Source of the DNA: Arthrobacter yangruifuii
Lineage (GTDB): Bacteria; Actinomycetota; Actinomycetes; Actinomycetales; Micrococcaceae
Reading direction: 5' to 3'
Assembly: GCF_009192775.1 (NCBI RefSeq)
Contig: NZ_VTFX01000005.1
Coordinates: forward strand, 620,001 to 684,000
DNA: 64,000 bases
Position numbers and translations under genes: made by a program. Shown piece by piece: positions 42,971-52,436 of this stretch. The notes under the pieces were generated by a model, which worked only from the letters and a program-made list of their open reading frames with translations, had not been told where the DNA came from and ran no database searches. Each line of letters begins with the position of its first letter. The stretch's first letter is position 1.

Positions 42971-43342
42971 ATGGCTGAAGAGCAGCCGGTTTCACACGCT
43001 GCGCACCAGGAACAGGTGGACTTCCGGGAAGTCCAGAGCTCGCCTGAGTTCCAGGAACTGCGCAAGCGCCAGCGCAGCTTTATTTTCCCCATGGCCGTGG
43101 TTTTCCTGGTCTGGTACTTCGCGTACGTCCTGCTGGCCGACTATGCGCATGACTTCATGTCCACCCCGGTAATCGGAAACATCAACGTGGGCCTGATCCT
43201 TGGCCTGCTGCAGTTCGTCAGTACATTCGGCATCACCATGGCGTATGTCAGCTACGCCAACCGCAGGATGGACCCCATCGCCGCGGATCTGCGCCGCGAC
43301 CTTGAGGCCCACGGAGTCAGCCGCCCGGAGGAGACCAAGTGA
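42971..43342 (+). CDS. DUF485 domain protein, actP partner
   Basis: 123 residues, with GAGGAGG upstream. Short charged N-terminus, then FQELRKRQRSFIFPMAVVFLVWYFAYVLLADYA (helix 1) and a second helix containing GLLQFVSTFGITMAYVSYANR, ending in a cytoplasmic tail. This is the YjcH-like small membrane protein found directly before actP in many bacteria. Its stop overlaps the actP GTG (GTGA). Confidence 0.92.
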   Translation: MAEEQPVSHAAHQEQVDFREVQSSPEFQELRKRQRSFIFPMAVVFLVWYFAYVLLADYAHDFMSTPVIGNINVGLILGLLQFVSTFGITMAYVSYANRRMDPIAADLRRDLEAHGVSRPEETK

Positions 43343-44967
43343 ACAGCCTGCAGATTTCCGCCGCCACCGAGGTCACAGCCGAGTCCATCAAGGACACCGG
43401 GCTGCTGAACATGATCATCTTCGGGCTCTTCGTTGCCGTCACCCTAGTGGTGGTGCTGCGCGCGAGCCGCAACAACAAGACGGCCGCCGACTACTACGCT
43501 GCCGGACGGTCCTTCACCGGTCCGCAGAACGGCACCGCCATTGCCGGGGACTACCTCTCCGCTGCTTCCTTCCTGGGCATTGTCGGCGCCATCGCCGTCA
43601 ACGGCTATGACGGCTTCCTGTACTCCATCGGGTTCCTCGTCGCCTGGCTGGTGGCCCTGCTGCTCGTTGCCGAAATGCTGCGCAACACCGGCAAGTTCAC
43701 CATGGCCGATGTACTCTCCTTCCGCCTCAAGCAGCGTCCGGTCCGCATTGCCGCGGCCATCACCACCCTCGCCGTCTGCTTCTTCTACCTGCTGGCCCAA
43801 ATGGCCGGTGCCGGCGGACTGGTTTCCCTGCTCATGGGCATCGACGGCAAGGTAGGCCAGTCCCTGGTCATTACCGTGGTCGGCGCCCTCATGATCATCT
43901 ACGTACTGATCGGCGGGATGAAGGGCACCACCTGGGTGCAGATCATCAAGGCCGTCCTGCTGATCGCCGGTGCCGCCGTTATGACAGTCTGGGTGCTGGC
44001 CCTGCACGGCTTCAATCTTTCGGAACTGCTGGGGGCAGCAGTGGAGACCACCGGCAACCCGGCCATCCTGGATCCGGGGCTGCAGTACGGCAAGTCGGAA
44101 ACCTCCAAGCTGGACTTCGTCTCGCTCGGCCTGGCACTGGTGCTGGGTACCGCCGCCCTGCCGCACGTGCTGATGCGCTTCTACACGGTTCCCACGGCCA
44201 AGGAAGCCCGCCGTTCAGTGGTCTGGGCCATCTGGCTGATCGGCATCTTCTACCTGTTCACCCTGGTCCTGGGCTACGGCGCCGCGGCGCTGATCGGCTC
44301 GGACGCCATCAAGGGTGCTCCGGGCGGCGTGAACTCGGCAGCACCGCTGCTGGCCTTCGCGCTGGGCGGACCGGTCCTGCTGGGATTGATCTCCGCGGTC
44401 GCCTTCGCCACCATCCTCGCGGTGGTTGCAGGCCTGACCATCACCGCAGCCGCCTCCTTTGCCCATGACATTTACGCCAACGTCATCCGCAAGGACCAGG
44501 TGGACGCAGACGGGGAGGTCAAGGTGGCCCGCACCACGGTGGTGGTCATCGGCATCATCTCGATCCTGGGCGGCATCGGTGCCCAGGGCCAGAACGTGGC
44601 CTTCCTGGTGGCCCTCGCCTTCGCGGTGGCTGCCAGCGCCAACCTGCCCACGATCATCTACTCGCTCTACTGGCGGAAGTTCACCACCCAGGGTGCCGTG
44701 TGGAGCATGTACGGGGGCCTGGGTTCCGCCATTGTGCTCATTGCGTTCTCGCCGGTGGTATCCGGTCTGGAAACGTCCATGATCGCCGGCGCGGACTTCT
44801 CCTGGTTCCCGCTGAACAACCCGGGCATCGTGTCCATTCCGCTGGCCTTCTTCCTGGGCTGGCTGGGCACGGTGCTGGACAAGAACACCGAATCCGCCGT
44901 CAAGCAGGCGGAGATGGAAGTCCGGTCCCTGACCGGGGTCGGCGCCGAAAAGGCCGTCGACCACTAA
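43339..44967 (+). CDS. actP: Cation/acetate symporter
   Basis: 542 residues, about 13 membrane helices. NKTAADYYAAGRSFTGPQNG then AGDYLSAASFLGIVGAI, LAQMAGAGGLVSLL, ALPHVLMRFYTVP and VAGLTITAAASFAHDIYANV are characteristic of ActP/MctC in the SSS family, which move acetate, propionate or pyruvate with Na+ or H+. GTG start overlapping DUF485. The divergent regulatory region contains both LytTR-like repeats and a CRP-like site. Followed by a strong terminator. Confidence 0.93.
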   Translation: MNSLQISAATEVTAESIKDTGLLNMIIFGLFVAVTLVVVLRASRNNKTAADYYAAGRSFTGPQNGTAIAGDYLSAASFLGIVGAIAVNGYDGFLYSIGFLVAWLVALLLVAEMLRNTGKFTMADVLSFRLKQRPVRIAAAITTLAVCFFYLLAQMAGAGGLVSLLMGIDGKVGQSLVITVVGALMIIYVLIGGMKGTTWVQIIKAVLLIAGAAVMTVWVLALHGFNLSELLGAAVETTGNPAILDPGLQYGKSETSKLDFVSLGLALVLGTAALPHVLMRFYTVPTAKEARRSVVWAIWLIGIFYLFTLVLGYGAAALIGSDAIKGAPGGVNSAAPLLAFALGGPVLLGLISAVAFATILAVVAGLTITAAASFAHDIYANVIRKDQVDADGEVKVARTTVVVIGIISILGGIGAQGQNVAFLVALAFAVAASANLPTIIYSLYWRKFTTQGAVWSMYGGLGSAIVLIAFSPVVSGLETSMIAGADFSWFPLNNPGIVSIPLAFFLGWLGTVLDKNTESAVKQAEMEVRSLTGVGAEKAVDH

Positions 44968-44986
44968 GGCAGCTGCCGCAGGCATA

Positions 44987-45021
44987 AAGGCAGGGCCCGC
45001 TCCGGCGGGTCCTGCCTTTTG
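44987..45021 (+). terminator. Intrinsic terminator after actP
   Basis: AAGGCAGG-CCCGC pairs with GGCGGG-CCTGCCTT (44987-45019), one mismatch, followed by TT. Confidence 0.88.
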
Positions 45022-45035
45022 TGCGCCGCCTAAAA

Positions 45036-45076
45036 GCGTGCACCGGTAAAAACCGGTGAAAGGTGCACGCAAAAAA
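45036..45076. repeat. Nested hairpin GCGTGCACC...GGTGCACGC
   Basis: Outer arms 45036-45044 and 45062-45070 with an inner accggt/accggt hairpin, followed by AAAAAA on the + strand (a T-run on the - strand). It would terminate leftward transcription, yet no leftward gene enters from the right here, so its role is unclear. Confidence 0.65.
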
Positions 45077-45235
45077 GGGGATTCAGCGTCCCGTATTGGT
45101 ATTGGTATTGTGTGTGTTTGTTACCACTGTCTTCATCGCCCCGTTGCCCGAAAGGTTAGCGGAATCCGTGCAAACGGAAATGTTCAACGGATTTCATCGG
45201 GCGGCGGAGCCACTGTCTCTAGGGGGGAAAATCAT

Positions 45236-45517
45236 ATGTCACGCGTGTTGTCCACCGAGCAGGCGAAGTCCGCCATCAACCAGGTGCAGTCCATCATCAA
45301 CGGCGGGTTCACCGACCAGATTCAGGCGCTGGACGCGCAGGGCAAGATCCTGTCTGACCCGAACGTGTGGGACGGCCCGCTGGCCGCCCAGTTCCGCGGA
45401 TCCACGTGGCCGGAAACCAAGGCCGCCCTGGATAAGGCCCGCCAGGAACTCGAAGAGCTCCGCACCCAGCTCCAGAAGATCTCGCAGGACATCTTCTCCG
45501 CAGGCGGCGGCGCCTAA
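45236..45517 (+). CDS. WXG100-like (ESAT-6 superfamily) protein
   Basis: 93 residues from MSRVLSTEQAKSAINQVQ; GGGGGGAAA at 45222-45230 is the ribosome binding site and the open upstream frame is rejected. Helix - W45-D-G47 turn - helix, the size and pattern of WXG100 proteins, which are secreted by type VII systems or chaperone larger effectors with a similar N-terminal helical domain. It lies 248 bp before a giant RHS protein, a pairing typical of T7SS-exported polymorphic toxins. No ESX secretion genes are present here. Confidence 0.82.
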   Translation: MSRVLSTEQAKSAINQVQSIINGGFTDQIQALDAQGKILSDPNVWDGPLAAQFRGSTWPETKAALDKARQELEELRTQLQKISQDIFSAGGGA

Positions 45518-45765
45518 GCGAGCCGTTCCCGTCCGCGTTGTCAGGGCCGGATAGCTGTTCCGCTGCTGCGGACGGCTATCCGGCAGGCACACGCTGCGGA
45601 CCCGCCGGGCAATCTAGTCGCCCCGGCTGTTCGGCGGGCGGTCGCTTCCGGCCGGCTTTGACCGGTTTTCCCTTGACGTCCCGGCGCCGGTGTTTCGTCC
45701 CCGCTGGTACGCCCAAGGTTGTTTGATTCTTCTTTTCCAGTTCTTGCAGTGGGGGACCCTGATTT

Positions 45766-48700
45766 ATGTCTGAGTCTAAGTTTGTCGAAGTTCCGTTGTT
45801 GCCCGAGGACGCGCAGGGACGGTTTGTCTACTCCGTAGCTGAAGAGATGAAGCAGGCGTTTGAGAACGCGGCGGCACGGCTCGAAGGGCAGGCTGGCTCC
45901 CGGGCATCATTTGTGTCCACAGGTATCGAGGATTTTAAGGGCGCGTTCGCGGACATCTTCCAGGAGAACGCCGCTACTGCAGCCGTTGACGCGGGGAACC
46001 TGGCAACGGCCCTTCGTACTGTGGCCAAATATGCCGGGCAGATGATTCCGCTGGCACGCGAAGAAGATGCCAGGCGCAGGGAAAACAATGAATGGGTGTG
46101 GCGGCACAACAACCGCAGCTGGCTGGAGGAAGTCGGAGACTGGATCTGGGGCGAAGGGGAACGGCCCAACCAGGAGCGGGGACCGGCCCCAACCTTCGCG
46201 CCGGCTACCGCCGTCACCGGCAGCCGCAGAACTCCGCCGTCCGGCAACGCCGGAGGCAACGGAGGCGGGACGTCCTCGGCGCGGCCATCCAACCTGCGCA
46301 GTTTCGCGGTCGGTGCCCGGGGGTTGAACGCTGAGCTGATCGGCGTTCCCGGCAGCCTTGAAAGCCACCTTTCCACCTTTGCTGCACAGTGCAACTGGGG
46401 CACCATCGAGGCCTCGGGGGTCCTGAGGGCCTACCGTGCGTACCTGACCGCCAACGAAAACGACGCCCGATGGGCCATCACGGTGGCGGATGCCTTTGCC
46501 GCAGCCGGGGGAGACGGGAACGTTTCCACCCTTTCGGATGCAGCTCTTGCGGCAGCCCTGGCCGCAGCCGGTGTGGACACCAGCCGGAGCGCCCTCGCTA
46601 TAGACCCGCCGACCGCGGCAGGGGCCATCCCTACCACCGGTTACGCCAATGACCCGGTGAACACGGCCACGGGTAACTTCATTGAGCCGGAAACGGACCT
46701 GGCCTTCGCCGGCAGGGCTTCCAGCCTGGCACTGACCCGGATGTACAACTCACTGCCTTCGGGCCTGGAATCTCCCGGCGTGTTCGGCCCGGGCTGGGCA
46801 TCGGTCCTGGACCAGCACCTGGTGCTGTCGGATGAGGGCTGCCGCTGGGTCCTGGCTGACGGCCGTGCCGTGGACTTTCCCCGCGAAGGCGAGGGCTGGG
46901 GCCGCGCCGTGGGCGAGAACTACTGGGTTGCCCGCGAACCGGCAACCACTTCGCCCCTGACGGACCTGGTGCTGCCCGAGGGCACTACCGAACTGCTGGT
47001 GGTGCGCGACAACCAGGGCGCCTGGTGGGCCTACAGCCTTACCGGCGTGTGGCTTGGCGCCGGCGCCGGACCGGGCCGTACCGTCTCCGTCCACCACGAG
47101 TCTGCAGCCAACGGGGCTAACGACGCCGGGGCCTCCGCCCGGGTGTCCAAACTCGCCCACGCCTGCGGCCGTTTCCTCGACGTGGATTACATTGACGGCC
47201 GCGCTGCGGTGGTGCGTGCCTCGGACGGCCGGCGGGTGGAGTACGGCTATGACGACGCCGGCCGGCTCGTCTCAGTTACCACCGCAACCGGCACCCGGAC
47301 GTACCGGTGGAACGAGGCCGGCCTGATTGACGCCGTGTACTCCGCCGCCGGCGTGCTGGAAGCGGAAAACACCTACGACGAGCAGGGCCGGGTGATCCTG
47401 CAGCTGACCCAGCACGGCCGACGCACCCGCTTCGCGTACCTGCCCGGACGGGTCACGGTTGTCTCGGATGAGGACGGCACCCGTTCCAACTCCTGGATCG
47501 CCGATACCAAAGGCCGGCTGGTCGGGGTGCTGGACTCCCATGATCAGCGCCAGTCCATGGCCTATGACCGGCACGGCAATCTGGTCTCCCTGACCGAACG
47601 CGACGGATCCGTCACCGTCCACGCCTATGACCAGCGCGGCCGCCGCATCCGTACCGTGACGCCCGAGGGTGCGGACCTGACCTACGGGTGGGACGAGCAG
47701 GACCGGATTACCACCCTGGTCACCGAATCCGGGTCCGTCGTTACCTATGAATATGCCGATGACCTTGCCCGGGATCCGTCGGCGATTCTCGATCCGCTGG
47801 GCGGTCGGACCGAGCTGACCTGGGACCGTGGCCTGCTGACCCGCGTGACCGACCCGGCCGGGGTAACCGTCGAGTTCGACTACGACAACTACGGCGACCT
47901 GATTGCCACCCGCAACGCAGTCGGGGACACGGCAAGGGTCCTCCGCGACGCGGCCGGCCGCCCGGTGGCAGCCATCACCCCCTCGGGCGCCACCACCCGG
48001 TTCACCTACAACGCCGCCGGTCTGCTCATCCGGCGCGAGGAAGCGGACGGTGCCGTCTGGTCCTTCGAGCATGATGCCGCCGGGCGGATCACGGCGTCCA
48101 TCGCCCCGGACGGGGGCCGTTCGGAGCTGGAATACGCGGCCAACGGGGAACTGGTCCGCACCATCGACCCCCTGGGCCGGGCCATTGAGCGGGAGTTTGA
48201 CGAACTCGGCAATGTCACCGCAGCCATCCTGCCCGACGGCGCCCGGTGGAAATTCACGCAGGACAGCCTCTCCCGGCTGACCGGGATCACCGATCCCGCC
48301 GGCCACGACTGGATCCGGGAGTACGACAGGCTCGGCAACCTCACCGCCGTCGTCGACCCGACCGGGGTACGCTCAGAGGCGAGTACGGACCGGAAGACGG
48401 GCACGGCCACCCTCGCGAACGCGTTCTCCACCTCCACCTACAGCTTCGATGAGTACGGGCGTCCCGTCCGGGCCGAAGCGCCTGACGGTTCCGCTGAGCT
48501 GATCACCTATGACGCGGCCGGGAACCCGGTGGAGCTCGTGGACGGGGAAGGCGGGCTGACCCTGCTGGGACGGGATGTCTCCGGCAAGATCACCTCGGTG
48601 ACCTCGCCATCCGGGGCCGTGACCCGGTATGAGTACGACATTTGCGGGCGGCCGTGGAAGACCATCGATCCGCTCGGGGCGGTCACCGAACTGGTCTACG

Positions 48701-51285
48701 ACGCCGACCAGCGGGTGGCAGCCCGGATTCTGCCCACCGGTGAAGCCGAAATGTTCGAGTACGACGCCGCCGGCCGCCTGGCATTACGCGTCACGCCCGG
48801 AAACGGCGCAGCCCGCTACGGCTACGACAAGGCCGGCCGGCTGAATTTCTCCCAGGACTCCTGGTACGGCACACGCCGGTTCAAATACAACACCGCCGGA
48901 GAGCTTATCGAGTCGGTCAACGGCTTGGGCGGGCGGACCCGGTTCGAGTACGACGTCCGGGGACGCCTGGTGCGGATCACCGACCCGCTGGGCGGCGTCA
49001 CCGAACGTATGTACACGGACACCGACAGCATCGCCTCGGTTCGCGACCCGCTCGGCCGGGTCACAACGTCAACGTATGATCCGGCCGGCAGGCAGCTCTC
49101 CCACACCGACCCGGACGGGAACACCACCAGCTGGTCCTATGACCGCTCCGGACAGCAGGTCACCACCTCGTACAACGGGAAGCAGCTCGCCCGCATCGAA
49201 CGTGACAGGTTGTCCCGTCGGGTGGTCATCGCGGACTCAACTGCCGGGAACGGGCTGACCGTGGAGCACGAGCTCGGGTTCAACCGCCGCGGCCAGCTGA
49301 CCTCCCGCACCCGCGGCGCCCAAGGGCTCTCCTGGGACTACGACGCCGACGGGCACCGAATGTCCTTCACCGACACCTCCGGTGCCACCACCACTTACGT
49401 TCGGGACGCCGTCGGCCGCGTGAAGACCGTGCACAACCCCCGCCTGGGGGACGCAGCGTTTACCTATGATCCGGCAGGCCGGCTGGTTGCCGCCACCGCG
49501 GGTGCCCTGGTCCAGGAATGGCAATACCGCAACGGGTACCCGGCCGAACACAACCGCACCGATCTGACGGATGACGGCGCGCCCGACACCACGCTGATCG
49601 GCCGGGACGGGGACGGGCGCATCACCGGACTCACCCGTGCCGGGGCAGTGACCCGCTACGCCTATGACAACGCCGGCCAGCTGGCAGCTGCCGCCACCAC
49701 CCGGGGAGAAGGGGCGGGTGCGTCCGCCCGGGTACAGGTTTCGGAATGGCAGTACGATGCCGGCGGCCGACTGGTCCGGGAGATGACTCCGGCCGGTCCG
49801 CGGACGTATGCCTATGACGTTGCCGGGGAACTGACCTCCGTCACGGAGCCGGACGGGTCAAGGACCGAGTACGTCTATGACGGGCTCGGACGCCGGTCGC
49901 GGCTGATCGGTCCGGACGGGTCCTGGACCGAATACTCCTGGAGTCCCACCGGTTTCCTCCAAGCGGCAGTTGAACGGGATCGCGACGGTAACGAAACGTC
50001 CCGGCACGAGGTCTGGGTGGACGCGCTGGGTGAGCTGGCTGCCGTGGACGGATGCCAGGCGTGGTGGGACACCGCGAACCCGGTCCCCACCTTGGCCGGG
50101 ATCGACGGCGAGCAGGTGCTGAACCTGCCCGGCGGCATCACGGGGATCGGAGAGGCGTGGACCGCGGCGGGCTGGCGGACGGCGCGTCCGACAGACCATG
50201 CCGATCCGTGGGCGGTGCTCGGAAGTCCCGTGCTCCCCGAAGCGGGCCGAACCGCCGGTGCAGCCGGTGTTGCTCCCGGACTGGCAGGAGTGCTGTCCGC
50301 AGGGATCCGGCTGACCGGCAACGGCGGCCTGGACATAGCGGGCCTGGAGTGGCTGGGTGCCCGCGCCTATGACCCGGCTACGCGCGGTTTCCTGTCCACG
50401 GACCCGCTCGCTCCGGTCCTGGGTGCGGGCTGGGACGGCAACCCGTATTCGTATGCGGGCAACAACCCGCTCAACACCACTGACCCGACGGGTCTGCGTC
50501 CCCTCACCGATGAGGACCTGAAGGCCTACGACGCCGCGAACGGCGGTGCCCTGGCAGCGGCGTGGGACTTCGTGAAGGAGAACAAGGACTACCTGATCGG
50601 CGGTGCCATGGTGGTCGTCGGCGGCGCCCTGATGCTCAGCGGGGTCGGCGGCCCGGCGGGCCTCGCCCTCGTAGCTGCCGGTGCCGACACCATCATCCAA
50701 AAGGCAACTACGGGTTCAGTGAACTGGGGTCAGGTGGCAGTGTCCGGGGCTGTCGGCTGGATAGCGGGTCCCATCGCTGGGAAGGCCGGCCAGGCCGTCG
50801 TCTCCGGTCTCGGCCGCGCAGCGGCAACCCAGGCGGGCAAGGCTGCCATCACCAACGGAGCGATTGGCGGAGTCGTCAACACGGGAATGTACTTTGTAAC
50901 GAATCCCAAGGAAGACTGGTCGTGGCAGGGTGCCGGAGGTGCTCTTGCCGGTGGTGTGGTAACAGGCATGATAAGCCCGCAGGCGGGATACCTCTCCGCT
51001 CCGCTGGCGGGCATCGAAGCCAAGCTTGTCCAGTACGCGGTGGCCAGCGGCGGCGCCGTGCTGGGCGGTGGCCTGGAGAAGTACATCACCGGCGATGATT
51101 ACACGCTTGCGGATATCGGCTTCGACGTTATTGGAGGAAGCATCCTCAGCCACTTCCCAGGGGCATCACAGCTGAATCCGGGCGTTCCTGGGTGGGTGGA
51201 TCATTCCCTGGCCGCCTATGCGGGAGGCCACGCATCGATAATTTCCAGCGGGCTCGAATTTGTGGCCCGTGAGATTGTCCCTTAA
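45766..51285 (+). CDS. RHS-repeat polymorphic-toxin-like protein (DUF6531)
   Basis: 1839 residues. The N-terminal ~110 residues are an alpha-helical WXG/LXG-like leader (FVYSVAEEMKQAFENAAARL), followed by a Gly/Ser/Pro linker at about 150-175. DUF6531 starts near 293 (DPVNTATGNFIEPETDLAF). Many YD repeats (Y-D-x-x-G-R) fill about 470-1500, forming the RHS cocoon shell. The RHS core follows: GARAYDPATRGFLSTDPL near 1530 and NPLNTTDPTGL near 1573. The last ~266 residues are Gly/Ala-rich and hydrophobic (for example GGAMVVVGGALMLSGVGG, GGALAGGVVTGMIS, GGAVLGGGLEKYI) and end in REIVP, with no nuclease, deaminase or ADP-ribosyltransferase motif I can recognise. Probably exported and contact-dependent, by family. 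Confidence 0.9.
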   Translation: MSESKFVEVPLLPEDAQGRFVYSVAEEMKQAFENAAARLEGQAGSRASFVSTGIEDFKGAFADIFQENAATAAVDAGNLATALRTVAKYAGQMIPLAREEDARRRENNEWVWRHNNRSWLEEVGDWIWGEGERPNQERGPAPTFAPATAVTGSRRTPPSGNAGGNGGGTSSARPSNLRSFAVGARGLNAELIGVPGSLESHLSTFAAQCNWGTIEASGVLRAYRAYLTANENDARWAITVADAFAAAGGDGNVSTLSDAALAAALAAAGVDTSRSALAIDPPTAAGAIPTTGYANDPVNTATGNFIEPETDLAFAGRASSLALTRMYNSLPSGLESPGVFGPGWASVLDQHLVLSDEGCRWVLADGRAVDFPREGEGWGRAVGENYWVAREPATTSPLTDLVLPEGTTELLVVRDNQGAWWAYSLTGVWLGAGAGPGRTVSVHHESAANGANDAGASARVSKLAHACGRFLDVDYIDGRAAVVRASDGRRVEYGYDDAGRLVSVTTATGTRTYRWNEAGLIDAVYSAAGVLEAENTYDEQGRVILQLTQHGRRTRFAYLPGRVTVVSDEDGTRSNSWIADTKGRLVGVLDSHDQRQSMAYDRHGNLVSLTERDGSVTVHAYDQRGRRIRTVTPEGADLTYGWDEQDRITTLVTESGSVVTYEYADDLARDPSAILDPLGGRTELTWDRGLLTRVTDPAGVTVEFDYDNYGDLIATRNAVGDTARVLRDAAGRPVAAITPSGATTRFTYNAAGLLIRREEADGAVWSFEHDAAGRITASIAPDGGRSELEYAANGELVRTIDPLGRAIEREFDELGNVTAAILPDGARWKFTQDSLSRLTGITDPAGHDWIREYDRLGNLTAVVDPTGVRSEASTDRKTGTATLANAFSTSTYSFDEYGRPVRAEAPDGSAELITYDAAGNPVELVDGEGGLTLLGRDVSGKITSVTSPSGAVTRYEYDICGRPWKTIDPLGAVTELVYDADQRVAARILPTGEAEMFEYDAAGRLALRVTPGNGAARYGYDKAGRLNFSQDSWYGTRRFKYNTAGELIESVNGLGGRTRFEYDVRGRLVRITDPLGGVTERMYTDTDSIASVRDPLGRVTTSTYDPAGRQLSHTDPDGNTTSWSYDRSGQQVTTSYNGKQLARIERDRLSRRVVIADSTAGNGLTVEHELGFNRRGQLTSRTRGAQGLSWDYDADGHRMSFTDTSGATTTYVRDAVGRVKTVHNPRLGDAAFTYDPAGRLVAATAGALVQEWQYRNGYPAEHNRTDLTDDGAPDTTLIGRDGDGRITGLTRAGAVTRYAYDNAGQLAAAATTRGEGAGASARVQVSEWQYDAGGRLVREMTPAGPRTYAYDVAGELTSVTEPDGSRTEYVYDGLGRRSRLIGPDGSWTEYSWSPTGFLQAAVERDRDGNETSRHEVWVDALGELAAVDGCQAWWDTANPVPTLAGIDGEQVLNLPGGITGIGEAWTAAGWRTARPTDHADPWAVLGSPVLPEAGRTAGAAGVAPGLAGVLSAGIRLTGNGGLDIAGLEWLGARAYDPATRGFLSTDPLAPVLGAGWDGNPYSYAGNNPLNTTDPTGLRPLTDEDLKAYDAANGGALAAAWDFVKENKDYLIGGAMVVVGGALMLSGVGGPAGLALVAAGADTIIQKATTGSVNWGQVAVSGAVGWIAGPIAGKAGQAVVSGLGRAAATQAGKAAITNGAIGGVVNTGMYFVTNPKEDWSWQGAGGALAGGVVTGMISPQAGYLSAPLAGIEAKLVQYAVASGGAVLGGGLEKYITGDDYTLADIGFDVIGGSILSHFPGASQLNPGVPGWVDHSLAAYAGGHASIISSGLEFVAREIVP

Positions 51286-51303
51286 TAAACCCGCATAACC
51301 GCA

Positions 51304-51337
51304 GTGTGGGCCCGGTCTGATGTTCCCGGGCCCACAC
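51304..51337 (+). terminator. Intrinsic-like terminator after the RHS gene
   Basis: A 12-bp perfect stem (51304-51315 with 51326-51337) without a long T-run. It separates the RHS gene from the small membrane protein gene. Confidence 0.7.
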
Positions 51338-51395
51338 ACCATTTCCGCTATTCTTGAAGGCATGAAATCGTCATGGGCAAAGTCAGGAAGTCGCC

Positions 51396-51815
51396 GTGGA
51401 AACTGAGAAGCAACCGGTGCCCGGGCCTGAACGCCCTGCCAGAGAGCTGAGCGAAGAGGATCTGCTGCTGGGGAAGAAAACGGTCAGGGTCATCGAAATC
51501 ATGTGCCTGGCTGCCATTGCGGTCTGCGCAGGTATTGCGGTTTTTGTTTTTGCGAGCGTCCCCTTGGATACCAAATTGCCGTACAACGGGCAGTTCGGCA
51601 GGAACGGAATTCCCATGCCCATCGCGATGCTTGCCGTCTTCCTGGTCCTCACGGGCCTGTGGAGGGCAACGAAGAAGCCGGATGCACACCACCTGAGCAA
51701 GGGCGCCCGTGTGAGGGTACCGATCCTCGGAGCCGTGCTCATCCTCGCTTTCGTCGGGGCGCAGTGGGCCATGGCACATGCAATCCTCGTTGAAGGCGGC
51801 GCCCTACAGGCATAG
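51396..51815 (+). CDS. Small multi-pass membrane protein, candidate RHS immunity protein
   Basis: 139 residues, GTG start with AGGAAG upstream. A charged N-terminus (about 1-30, LSEEDLLLGKKTVR), then three predicted membrane helices: VIEIMCLAAIAVCAGIAVFV, MPIAMLAVFLVLTGLW and VPILGAVLILAFVGAQWAMA. I recognise no family. It follows the RHS gene by 110 bp on the same strand, the usual place of an immunity gene. A membrane location would fit protection from a membrane-acting toxin tip; this is inference. Confidence 0.7.
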   Translation: METEKQPVPGPERPARELSEEDLLLGKKTVRVIEIMCLAAIAVCAGIAVFVFASVPLDTKLPYNGQFGRNGIPMPIAMLAVFLVLTGLWRATKKPDAHHLSKGARVRVPILGAVLILAFVGAQWAMAHAILVEGGALQA

Positions 51816-51884
51816 CCGGTGGGTGGCTGGTAGAAGCGCAGGCGATGGTCCCGGATGAGAGCCGAGCCAGGGGCTTCGGCCCGA

Positions 51885-52352
51885 TTAGCGCTGGGATCCG
51901 GACTGCAGCAGGGGAGTGGCCCGCAGCGGGATCAGCTCACCCATGGCCAGATTGGTGTCACAGCGCTGCACGCCGTCCACCGCCAGTATCTGCTTGTTGA
52001 TCCGGAACAGGTCCTCCGCATCGGCAGCCACCACCCGCAGCAGGATGTCCGCATCCCCGGTAAGCCCGTGCGCCTCGGTCACTTCGGGAAATTCCGCCAG
52101 ATCCGCGGTGATCCGGGCCAGCGCCGGCTGATGGACGTGCACGTGGACAAACGCCATCAGCGGATATCCCAAAGCCGCCGGATTGATCCGGCGCTCAAAG
52201 GGCAGAAACGCCCCCTTGCGCTCCAACCCGGCCAACCGGGCCTGCACGGTGTTGCGGGACAGCCCCAGCACGGCAGCCAACGCCACCGCCGTGCGCTGGG
52301 GATCTTCTGCCAGCGCCAGAAGCAGGCGGCGGTCGGTGGCGTCAAGGAGCAT
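51885..52352 (-). CDS. Lrp/AsnC family transcriptional regulator
   Basis: 155 residues from MLLDATDRRLLLALAEDP; upstream open frame rejected. The winged HTH (TAVALAAVLGLSRNTVQARLAGLERKG) and the C-terminal RAM ligand domain (VHVHQPALARITADLAEFPEVTEAHGLTGDADILLRV) are standard. Divergent from the branched-chain 2-oxoacid dehydrogenase genes, 162 bp apart; BkdR-type Lrp proteins controlling bkd operons in response to branched-chain amino acids are the obvious precedent. Confidence 0.92.
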   Translation of the reverse strand: MLLDATDRRLLLALAEDPQRTAVALAAVLGLSRNTVQARLAGLERKGAFLPFERRINPAALGYPLMAFVHVHVHQPALARITADLAEFPEVTEAHGLTGDADILLRVVAADAEDLFRINKQILAVDGVQRCDTNLAMGELIPLRATPLLQSGSQR

Positions 52353-52436
52353 AGTGCGCAACGCTAGCACGCCCCTTGACCGCTTTATAGGGCAGGATGC
52401 TCGGTCTTTCCGGAAATGGTTGTGCCACCTGCCGGG

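Noticed and set aside
45538-45726. 62-codon frame between the WXG100-like and RHS genes
   Set aside because: No ribosome binding site, low-complexity Arg/Pro/Ser content, no similarity to chaperones or adaptors.
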